A stretch of 11,705 bases of DNA from Anaerolineaceae bacterium. GTDB lineage: Bacteria > Chloroflexota > Anaerolineae > JAAYZQ01. The stretch spans positions 1 to 11,705 of the forward strand of contig JAAYZQ010000544.1 of assembly GCA_012514775.1 (NCBI GenBank), in the 5' to 3' direction. Positions 7,101 to 11,705 of this stretch are shown piece after piece. Within the stretch, counting starts at the first letter, position 1. The number at the start of each line of letters is the position of its first letter. Position numbers and translations under genes: made by a program. Below the pieces are notes generated by a model. That model worked only from the letters and a program-made list of their open reading frames with translations, searched no databases and was not told the origin of the DNA.

Positions 7101-8204
7101 TTACTTTTGCGCGAACTGCATCAGGCGTTCGCGCCCCACGAGCCCGATCATGCGGCTGCCGTCCACTACGGGCAGCAGGCTCAGGCCGTCTTCCATCATC
7201 CGCTCCAGGACGTCGTAGGCTGACTCGCCGGCATTGGCCGGCTTGAGGTTGCTCAGGGGGGTCATGATCTGGCGGATGGGCGTCCCGCCCCAGCGCTGCC
7301 GGGGCACCTGGCGGATCTGGCCCAGCGTGGCCACCCCCTCGGTCTCGTAGCCGTCGGTCACCAGGAAGCAGTTTTGCCCTTCGGGCACCACATAGTCGCG
7401 CACCACCCAGTCCAGGCTCAGGTTGCTGTGCACCTGCTGGCAGAGGTTGCCGGCAAAATCGCCGGCGGTAAAGCCCTCCAGGGCCTCGCGCACGCGTACC
7501 TGGCTGACTGCCTGGCCCGCAGCATTGCCCAGGAACCAGCCGATAAAGGCCAGCCACAGGCCGCTTGCCCAGTTGCCCAGGATGAACATCACGCCACCAC
7601 CCAGCATCATGAGCACGCTCATGAGCCGGCCGGCGTTGGCGGCCCAGCGCGTGGCGCGGTTCATGTTCCCCGTCAGACCCCACACCAGCGAGCGAAAGAC
7701 GCGCCCGCCATCGAGGGGAAAGCCGGGGATCATGTTGAACACGGCAAGGGACAGGTTAATGGCCCCCAGGTACAGCCCCAGGCCCGCCATAGGCGCCAAC
7801 TCCAACGCCTCTCCACCGAGCCAGACAGCGCCAAAGGCCAGGGCCAGGAGCAGGCTGGAGATGGGCCCCGCGATGGCGATGAGAAACTCGGACAGAGGCC
7901 GGTCAGGCTCGCGGGCGATGTGGGCGACGCCGCCAAAGATGAACAGTGTGATGCTCTTGACCGGCACGCCCCACGCCAAGGCCACCGCGCTATGTGCCAG
8001 CTCGTGGGCCAGAACGGACCCAAAGAACAACAGGCTGGTCAACACACCCAATGCCGCGTACGCGGCCGTCTCCCAGCCAGGGTAGCGAGCTGGAAAGTAG
8101 CCCGTGGCCAACGACAGGGTAACCAGGGCAAACACGATAAACCAGCTATAATTGATCCCAATGGGGATCCCCATGATCTTGCCAATTCGCAATGAGCTTT
8201 CCAA
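7101..8204 (-). CDS. M50-family site-2 protease with C-terminal CBS domains
   Basis: This is a 367-residue membrane zinc metalloprotease of the S2P/SpoIVFB type, which cuts substrates within the membrane. Residues 1-235 hold about six hydrophobic segments. The zinc motif HELAH (67-71) lies in the second or third, and the third ligand, Asp165, is in FPLDGGRVFRS; AGPISSLL (112-119) is a further family mark. Residues about 243-366 are a CBS pair: the first is degenerate (DWVVRDYVV, FLVTDGYETEGVATL) and the second clear (IRQIMTPL, LPVVDGSRMIGLVGRE). CBS domains usually bind adenine nucleotides and tune activity. The TTG start at 8204 has GAGGAAGG six bases upstream on the minus strand (8211-8218). 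The gene is alone on this strand, divergent from the Yip1-like pair. The substrate is unknown. Confidence 0.94.
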   Translation of the reverse strand: MESSLRIGKIMGIPIGINYSWFIVFALVTLSLATGYFPARYPGWETAAYAALGVLTSLLFFGSVLAHELAHSAVALAWGVPVKSITLFIFGGVAHIAREPDRPLSEFLIAIAGPISSLLLALAFGAVWLGGEALELAPMAGLGLYLGAINLSLAVFNMIPGFPLDGGRVFRSLVWGLTGNMNRATRWAANAGRLMSVLMMLGGGVMFILGNWASGLWLAFIGWFLGNAAGQAVSQVRVREALEGFTAGDFAGNLCQQVHSNLSLDWVVRDYVVPEGQNCFLVTDGYETEGVATLGQIRQVPRQRWGGTPIRQIMTPLSNLKPANAGESAYDVLERMMEDGLSLLPVVDGSRMIGLVGRERLMQFAQK

Positions 8205-8273
8205 GGCTCACCTTCCTCTCATTCTCAATCGGCGGCCGGCGCGGTTCCGTGCCGGGTCCTGTAATTACCAAGA

Positions 8274-8282
8274 ATTTTATCA
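8274..8282 (-). promoter_or_regulatory. Candidate extended -10 promoter for the M50 protease gene
   Basis: On the minus strand the motif TGA-TAAAAT (5 of 6 to TATAAT, with the TGn extension) lies about 70 bases before the TTG start. No good -35 is seen at 17 bases, which extended -10 promoters can tolerate. It lies inside a 6-bp dyad, GAATTT (8272-8277) with AAATTC (8284-8289), which could be an operator. The surrounding 8262-8330 is AT-rich for this genome. Confidence 0.4.
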
Positions 8283-8331
8283 CAAATTCGTTAGAGGAGT
8301 ATTATCGCCGCGTTAGAGTTTCGTTAAATGC

Positions 8332-8359
8332 TTGCAATTCCGCGTCGCTGTGGTATAAT
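8332..8359 (+). promoter_or_regulatory. Extended -10 promoter for the Yip1-like gene pair
   Basis: A perfect TATAAT at 8354-8359 is preceded by TGG (8351-8353), an extended -10. TTGCAA at 8332-8337 is a 4-of-6 match for the -35, with a 16-base spacer. The start site near 8366 leaves an untranslated leader of about 125 bases, long for this window. It includes a small inverted repeat, ATGGCT (8388-8393) with AGCCAT (8403-8408). I see no recognised riboswitch in it. Confidence 0.75.
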
Positions 8360-8489
8360 GACAGTCCACTGGCGTAGCAATAGCACCATGGCTGAAGCGG
8401 GTAGCCATCGACGCGCAGGAAGGGGGTGGTCCGTCCGCAGGAACGTGCGCTCTGAAACTCGTTTCCACTTGACAGAAAGGAGAAAGCAT

Positions 8490-9212
8490 ATGGACAGTCT
8501 TGTAGGCTCCCTGCGGTTGGGGTGGCAGGCGCTCCTTTTGCGAGAAGAGGCGTACGACAGGATGCGCGCTGCCGCCAGCCCCGTCGTCAAGGGACTCGTC
8601 TTTATCCTCGTCCTCGGGCTAGCCATCGCCCTCCTTGGGTTCATTGGCAATGTCCTCGAATGGGCGACGACACCCGACCTGCTGGCCATCAAGGACACGG
8701 TCTATGAGTATCTGACCCAGATGCCGTGGTGGGAGATGGCCGGGGGTAGCAGTCCCGAGTTCCGCCAGCAGTTTCAACGCTGGTACGACTGGAGCTGGAA
8801 CCTGGGCCTGACCCTGGGTGGGCCCAACCTCGGCTACTCGGCGGCGAACATTGTCCTCATACCCCTGGGCCTCGTCGCGCGCTGGCTGATCTATGGCCTG
8901 CTGGCTTATGTCTTTGCCCGCTGGTTGGGTGGTACCGCCGACCTGAGCGAGACGCTGGGCGTCCTGGCCCTGGCGGCCGCGCCCCAGGTCTTGCGCGCCC
9001 TGACCATCCTTCCATACGTCGGCGTGGGCAGCCTGATTGCCATCTGGGGTGTGTTGTGCGCCTACGTGGGCCTCAAGACGGCCCATAACCTGCCCTGGCA
9101 CCGAGCCGTATGGGCCACGCTGCTACCCTTCCTGCTGGCTCTGCTCGTCCTGTTCTTTGCCGCGTGCCTGGGCAGTGCCATTTTCGCCATCGCGGTCAGA
9201 GGAGGTTCGTGA
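8490..9212 (+). CDS. Yip1-like integral membrane protein, first of a tandem pair
   Basis: This is a 240-residue multi-pass membrane protein that I assign to the Yip1-type (YIF1/Yip1 domain) superfamily by layout, with no known biochemical role. Hydrophobic segments lie at about residues 33-55, 118-145, 153-173, 176-197 and 207-236. A hydrophilic, Trp-rich loop at 60-110 (QMPWWEM, RWYDWSWN) probably lies outside the bilayer. The signature region is LGGTADLSETLGVLALAA followed by LPYVGVGSLIAIWGVLCAYVGL. The next gene is its paralogue. The ATG at 8490 has AAAGGAG seven bases upstream and lies after the promoter. An in-frame ATG at 8388 has no ribosome site and would add a basic 34-residue tail unlike its paralogue. 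Its stop overlaps the next start by one base. Confidence 0.82.
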   Translation: MDSLVGSLRLGWQALLLREEAYDRMRAAASPVVKGLVFILVLGLAIALLGFIGNVLEWATTPDLLAIKDTVYEYLTQMPWWEMAGGSSPEFRQQFQRWYDWSWNLGLTLGGPNLGYSAANIVLIPLGLVARWLIYGLLAYVFARWLGGTADLSETLGVLALAAAPQVLRALTILPYVGVGSLIAIWGVLCAYVGLKTAHNLPWHRAVWATLLPFLLALLVLFFAACLGSAIFAIAVRGGS

Positions 9213-9943
9213 TGAGCAGCCTGCTGAACACTCTGTTGCGAACGGTTATCCTCGACGACTCGGCTTACCGGGAATGGCGCGAGCGCCCCAACGTCTTCCT
9301 GCGGGGCATCGTCCTCATCCTCATCGTCTCGCTCATCGCCGGCCTGGTGGGCTTTGGCATGCGCCTGGTGAGCGAGGTGCAACCGGTCGATGCCGACGAG
9401 ATCCGCGAAGGCATCCGCGAGTCTTTCGAGATGCAACGGCAGTTCAATCCCGGTTTCCAGGACCCGGAGGTTTATGAAATGGCGGAGGAGATGGTGGACA
9501 CGATTGTGGCAATGATCGTGGACATTGCCAACATCCGTCCGCCTTTGCCCGTGGGCGTCGCGGGCTTTTTCACCGCCCTGGGTGCCTGGCTGACCGGAGC
9601 ACTGTCGTCCATTGGCGGCTGGCTGTTCTACGGGGCCCTGGTCCTCGTCGCCGTCAATCTCCTGGGCGGCAGCGCCAAGCTGCGCGACTTTTACGGGACG
9701 GTGGCCGTTTTTTCCATCCCCGGGCTGATCGGCCTGCTGGGGCCCATCCCCTGCGTGGGTGGCATCCTGGTGTTCCTCGGCACCATCTGGGGGATCGTCA
9801 TGTACGTCAAGGCGACCTCCGTCGCCACGGGCCTCGACATCGGCCGATCCGTTGTCGCCGTCCTGGCTCCCTTTGTAATCCTCCTGTTGCTGGCGCTGGC
9901 TCTCACCATCCTGTTCGTGCTGTGGATGGTGATTATCTTCTAG
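9212..9943 (+). CDS. Yip1-like integral membrane protein, second of a tandem pair
   Basis: This 243-residue paralogue of the preceding protein shares its architecture: a short cytosolic N-terminus, one helix at about 30-52, an acidic extramembrane loop at about 57-108 (rich in Asp and Glu), then four or more helices from 113 to 240. The region LLGGSAKLRDFYGTVAVFSIPGL followed by GTIWGIVMYVKATSVATG aligns well with the matching block of its neighbour, including the LGG(T/S)A motif and the final polar loop before the last helix. The loops differ: Trp-rich in the first protein, acidic in this one. The start ATG overlaps the upstream stop by one base (TGATG) and has AGAGGAGG at 9198-9205, so the two are co-translated. 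They may form a heteromer; that is inference. An intrinsic terminator follows. Confidence 0.82.
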   Translation: MSSLLNTLLRTVILDDSAYREWRERPNVFLRGIVLILIVSLIAGLVGFGMRLVSEVQPVDADEIREGIRESFEMQRQFNPGFQDPEVYEMAEEMVDTIVAMIVDIANIRPPLPVGVAGFFTALGAWLTGALSSIGGWLFYGALVLVAVNLLGGSAKLRDFYGTVAVFSIPGLIGLLGPIPCVGGILVFLGTIWGIVMYVKATSVATGLDIGRSVVAVLAPFVILLLLALALTILFVLWMVIIF

Positions 9944-9962
9944 CCGGCCGGTCCCCATAGCC

Positions 9963-10018
9963 ACCGGGTGGCAGCGCCGGGCAACGCCTGGCGCCGCCAC
10001 CCGGTCTCTCTTTTCTCC
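9963..10018 (+). terminator. Intrinsic terminator of the Yip1-like operon
   Basis: Outer arms ACCGGGTGGC (9963-9972) and GCCACCCGGT (9996-10005) pair perfectly. After one mismatch, an inner nine-pair stem (9974-9982 with 9986-9994, one G.U) closes on a three-base loop. A pyrimidine, T-rich tail (ctctcttttctcc) follows at 10006-10018. It starts 19 bases after the stop of the second gene. Confidence 0.88.
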
Positions 10019-10020
10019 AC

Positions 10021-10049
10021 TTGACCGCATCGTGGCTTGGTGCTATACT
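10021..10049 (+). promoter_or_regulatory. Near-consensus promoter of the DUF402 gene
   Basis: TTGACC (10021-10026, 5 of 6) and TATACT (10044-10049, 5 of 6) are separated by exactly 17 bases, and TGC directly precedes the -10 (extended -10). It begins two bases after the terminator tail. Transcription near 10056 leaves a leader of about 35 bases before the GTG start at 10091. Confidence 0.82.
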
Positions 10050-10090
10050 TTTCCGCCAGCTTGCCGCGCAAGGATCGGAGGGCACCCATC

Positions 10091-10642
10091 GTGATCGAGC
10101 CAAACTGGGACGTTTCCCACCTGGCCGTCGGTGATGACCTGCACGTGCAGGTCATGAAAGAAGGCGGCCGCCCCTTCCGCAATTGGACAACCGTCATTGA
10201 GAGCGTCGAGCCGGGGCGGCTCGTCACCTGGAGCGCGCCCGGCCAAGTCATGCGTACCCGTATTCGCCCCTTGGACGACAGCGACTTTCGGGTCCGTGAG
10301 TGGCGCTCGCCCTGGGGCATGCGCAACGTCTATTGGGCCGGCCGGCCCTACAACCTGCTGGAACTATACCACGCCGACGGCCCCCTCGAAGAGCTATACG
10401 TCCACGTAGCCGGCCCGCCCACGCTTGGGGACCATCACCTTACCTGGACCGACTACGAATTGGACGTTGTCATGCACCCCGGCGGCCTGCCCAAGATCGT
10501 TGACGAGGACGAGTTCGCCGCGGCGGTCCTCGCCTATGGCTACTCCCCCGAGTTCCAGGCCGCCTGCTACCGGGTCGCCCACGCTGCGGCCGCCCTCCTG
10601 AAGGCCTGGACGCCGCTCTCACCCCCGGCGACGCGCCCTTAG
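10091..10642 (+). CDS. DUF402 domain protein (FomD/nucleoside-diphosphatase family)
   Basis: This is a 183-residue soluble protein of the DUF402 family. Characterised members are metal-dependent phosphohydrolases: the S. aureus nucleoside tri/diphosphatase and FomD of fosfomycin biosynthesis, which acts on a cytidylyl-phosphonate. The conserved core is visible: YWAGRPYNLLELYHADG (81-97), YVHVAGPPTLGDHHLTWTDYELDVV (103-127) and an acidic DEDEF at 138-142. The Asp and Glu of TDYELD and DEDE are the likely metal ligands. The start is a GTG at 10091, with GGAGGG eight bases upstream. The frame stays open to a TTG at 10037, but that lies within the promoter. The gene stands alone between a terminator and the ndh promoter region. 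No phosphonate-pathway genes are near, so a general nucleotide-phosphatase role is more likely than a FomD role. Confidence 0.86.
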   Translation: MIEPNWDVSHLAVGDDLHVQVMKEGGRPFRNWTTVIESVEPGRLVTWSAPGQVMRTRIRPLDDSDFRVREWRSPWGMRNVYWAGRPYNLLELYHADGPLEELYVHVAGPPTLGDHHLTWTDYELDVVMHPGGLPKIVDEDEFAAAVLAYGYSPEFQAACYRVAHAAAALLKAWTPLSPPATRP

Positions 10643-10662
10643 GCGCAATCTCACCCGCCAGT

Positions 10663-10680
10663 CTGTGAAATGTATCTCAA
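10663..10680 (+). promoter_or_regulatory. Rex-box-like (or CRP/FNR-like) palindrome upstream of ndh
   Basis: The 18 bases read CTGTGAA-ATGT-ATCTCAA, matching the redox-repressor Rex operator type TTGTGAA-N4-TTCACAA at 11 of 14 fixed positions. NADH/NAD-sensing Rex controls ndh in Bacillus, so the location makes sense. It ends 29 bases before the -35, which is far for simple blocking. The same bases also resemble a CRP-type TGTGA-N6-TCACA site with one mismatch. Confidence 0.4.
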
Positions 10681-10711
10681 AATGTACCCTGGGATTGTAT
10701 CCCGGTACATT
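10681..10711. promoter_or_regulatory. Dyad touching the -35 of the ndh promoter
   Basis: AATGTACC (10681-10688) and GGTACATT (10704-10711) are perfect inverted arms. Inside them GGGAT (10691-10695) pairs with ATCCC (10699-10703) around TGT, leaving a two-base CT bulge. The right arm shares its last two bases with the TTGACA -35. An operator is the simplest reading; it lies upstream of the transcript start, so an RNA hairpin role is unlikely for ndh itself. Confidence 0.5.
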
Positions 10712-10738
10712 GACAGCGAAAAGCCTCTCCGCTAAACT
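10710..10738 (+). promoter_or_regulatory. Sigma-70-type promoter for ndh
   Basis: A perfect TTGACA at 10710-10715 is followed, after exactly 17 bases, by TAAACT at 10733-10738 (4 of 6 to TATAAT). Transcription near 10745 leaves a leader of about 55 bases. Unlike the other promoters here it has no TGn before the -10, so it relies on the -35, which the adjoining dyad touches. Confidence 0.68.
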
Positions 10739-10748
10739 ATTCGAAACT

Positions 10749-10782
10749 CCTTCCCGTCCCCGCGAAACGCGTGGTGGGAAGG
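10749..10782 (+). promoter_or_regulatory. Leader hairpin just before the ndh ribosome site
   Basis: CCTTCCC (10749-10755) pairs with GGGAAGG (10776-10782), continued by weaker pairs and a CGCG/CGCG step (10761-10764 with 10768-10771) around AAA. It would begin almost at the predicted 5' end of the ndh mRNA and end five bases before the GAGGA site. This could stabilise the message. No T-tract follows, so it is not a terminator. Confidence 0.5.
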
Positions 10783-10800
10783 CTGCCGAGGAAACCAACA

Positions 10801-11705
10801 ATGAACGCAACCAACAGCCAGGACCGCAACGGCAACGGTAAGAAACGGGTGCTCATCCTGGGCGCCGGCTTTGCCGGCCTCCAGACTGCCATTCACCTGG
10901 ACAAAATTCTGCCCAGGGACGACGGCGTGGAGATCATTCTCGTCGACCAGAATCATTTCCATCTCTTTACGCCCATGCTGCACGAGGCGGCCAGCGGCGT
11001 CATCCAGCCGGGGCTGATCATCGCGCCTGTGCGCCGGGTGCTGCGCAACCGGCGCCCCATCTTTGTCCGCGATCGGGTGGACGCCATCGACCTGGACGAG
11101 CGGCGGGTGCGCCTCTGCCGGGGCGAGATCGACTATGACATCCTGGTCATAGCCTTGGGCTCGGTGACCAACTTTTACGGCATTGACTCGGTCCGCCAGC
11201 GCGCCCTGGAGATCAAGAACGCGGACGATGCCGACGAGGTGCGCTGCCGCGTCGTCGAATCCTTCGAGGCGGCCACGGGCGAAGCGGACCCCGAGCGGCG
11301 TCGGGAGCTGATGACCCTGGCAGTCGTCGGCGCCGGCTGCACGGGCGTGGAAGCCGTCGCCGAGTTCCACGAGTTCCGGGAGCACCTGCTCCGCGAGCAG
11401 TTCCCCGAGCTCGACCCCCACGAGATGCGGACCGTCCTCGTCGAGGTCCAGGACCGGGTGCTGTCCACCTTTGACGCAGGCCTGGCACGGTCGGCCCACA
11501 GGCGTATGGAGAGGATGGGCATCGAGATCTTGCTGAACCATACCGTCACCGGCCTGAGCGAGCGCGGCCTGGAGTTCGCCTCTGGCCGGCCGCCGCTGCC
11601 CTCGGCAGTGGTCGTCTGGGCGGCCGGCGTCGCGGCGTCGCCCCTCGTCCAGGATCTGCCCCTGGAGAAGGACCGCATGGGCCGCGTCGTCGTCGGGAGC
11701 GACCT
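10801..11705 (+). CDS. ndh: Type II NADH dehydrogenase (NDH-2), 3'-truncated by the window edge
   Basis: This peripheral membrane flavoprotein oxidises NADH and reduces quinone without pumping protons. About 301 residues are present of the 400-450 usual for the family; the C-terminal membrane-anchoring part is beyond the window. The first Rossmann motif GAGFAG (21-26, in VLILGAGFAGLQTAIHL) binds FAD. DQNHFHLFTPMLHEAASG (50-67) is the characteristic quinone-oxidoreductase block, YDILVIALGS (112-121) closes the FAD domain, VVGAGCTGVEAVAE (175-188) is the NAD-binding motif, and VVWAAGV (270-276) follows. A 15-residue polar N-terminal extension rich in Asn precedes the fold. The ATG at 10801 has GAGGA eight bases upstream. 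It has its own promoter and a dyad and Rex-like palindrome upstream. A relative such as sulfide:quinone reductase is less likely, as the redox Cys pattern is missing from what is visible. Confidence 0.93.
   Translation, partial: MNATNSQDRNGNGKKRVLILGAGFAGLQTAIHLDKILPRDDGVEIILVDQNHFHLFTPMLHEAASGVIQPGLIIAPVRRVLRNRRPIFVRDRVDAIDLDERRVRLCRGEIDYDILVIALGSVTNFYGIDSVRQRALEIKNADDADEVRCRVVESFEAATGEADPERRRELMTLAVVGAGCTGVEAVAEFHEFREHLLREQFPELDPHEMRTVLVEVQDRVLSTFDAGLARSAHRRMERMGIEILLNHTVTGLSERGLEFASGRPPLPSAVVVWAAGVAASPLVQDLPLEKDRMGRVVVGSD

Noticed and set aside
8469..8474. Perfect TTGACA just before the first Yip1-like gene
   Set aside because: No -10 hexamer at 16-18 bases downstream; the position falls in coding sequence.
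8360..8489. A riboswitch or small RNA in the 125-base Yip1 leader
   Set aside because: Only one six-pair inverted repeat is visible and no conserved aptamer core was recognised.
8388..8490. Upstream in-frame ATG that would extend the first Yip1-like protein by 34 residues
   Set aside because: No ribosome site before it, strongly basic sequence unlike the paralogue, and a good AAAGGAG site before the ATG at 8490.
9062..10030. Minus-strand open frame (322 codons) opposite the second Yip1-like gene
   Set aside because: It runs through the intrinsic terminator and encodes a His/Gln/Asp-rich hydrophilic chain, the expected shadow of a hydrophobic gene.

Overview
This is a GC-rich bacterial chromosomal window made up mostly of housekeeping genes, with short intergenic gaps and strong G/C preference at third codon positions. 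The gene content is GatC/GatA amidotransferase, a sugar-nucleotide pyrophosphorylase with a beta-helix tail, an M50 protease with CBS domains, tandem Yip1-like membrane proteins, a DUF402 protein and NDH-2. Together with a C/G-rich palindromic intergenic element, this suggests a member of the Chloroflexota (Anaerolineae-like). That placement is inference from general resemblance and was not tested by any search. I see no mobile element, CRISPR array, rRNA or tRNA gene.

Layout. (1) Bases 1-1373 hold the end of an ABC exporter operon: the 3' part of an ATPase gene, then its ABC-2 permease. (2) Bases 1374-1544 hold a perfect 12-bp palindrome inside a G-run block, then a consensus extended -10 promoter. 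(3) Bases 1545-7046 are a run of seven plus-strand genes: gatC, gatA, a sugar-phosphate nucleotidyltransferase, a 74-residue uncharacterised protein, a class I/II aminotransferase, upp and a dCMP deaminase. I see no intrinsic terminator between them, so they may be largely co-transcribed from the gatC promoter. (4) The M50 protease gene runs on the minus strand (8204 to 7101) and has its own terminator at 7053-7091. It is divergent from (5) two tandem paralogous Yip1-like membrane protein genes (8490-9943), which have a clear promoter and an intrinsic terminator. (6) A single DUF402 phosphatase-family gene (10091-10642) has its own near-consensus promoter, starting just after that terminator. 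(7) A type II NADH dehydrogenase gene starts at 10801 and runs off the end. Its upstream region carries a TTGACA promoter, a dyad touching the -35 and a Rex-box-like palindrome.

How the genes fit together. GatC and GatA are two of the three subunits that make Gln-tRNA(Gln) or Asn-tRNA(Asn) by transamidation; gatB is not in the window. Upp and dCMP deaminase both feed the uracil/dUMP side of pyrimidine metabolism and are the tightest functional pair. The nucleotidyltransferase and aminotransferase are individually clear by family, but their substrates cannot be read from sequence. I do not see a convincing new multi-gene system. The best leads are the possible redox control of ndh, the small protein at 4416-4640, the Yip1 pair facing a membrane protease, and the repeated use of extended -10 promoters.
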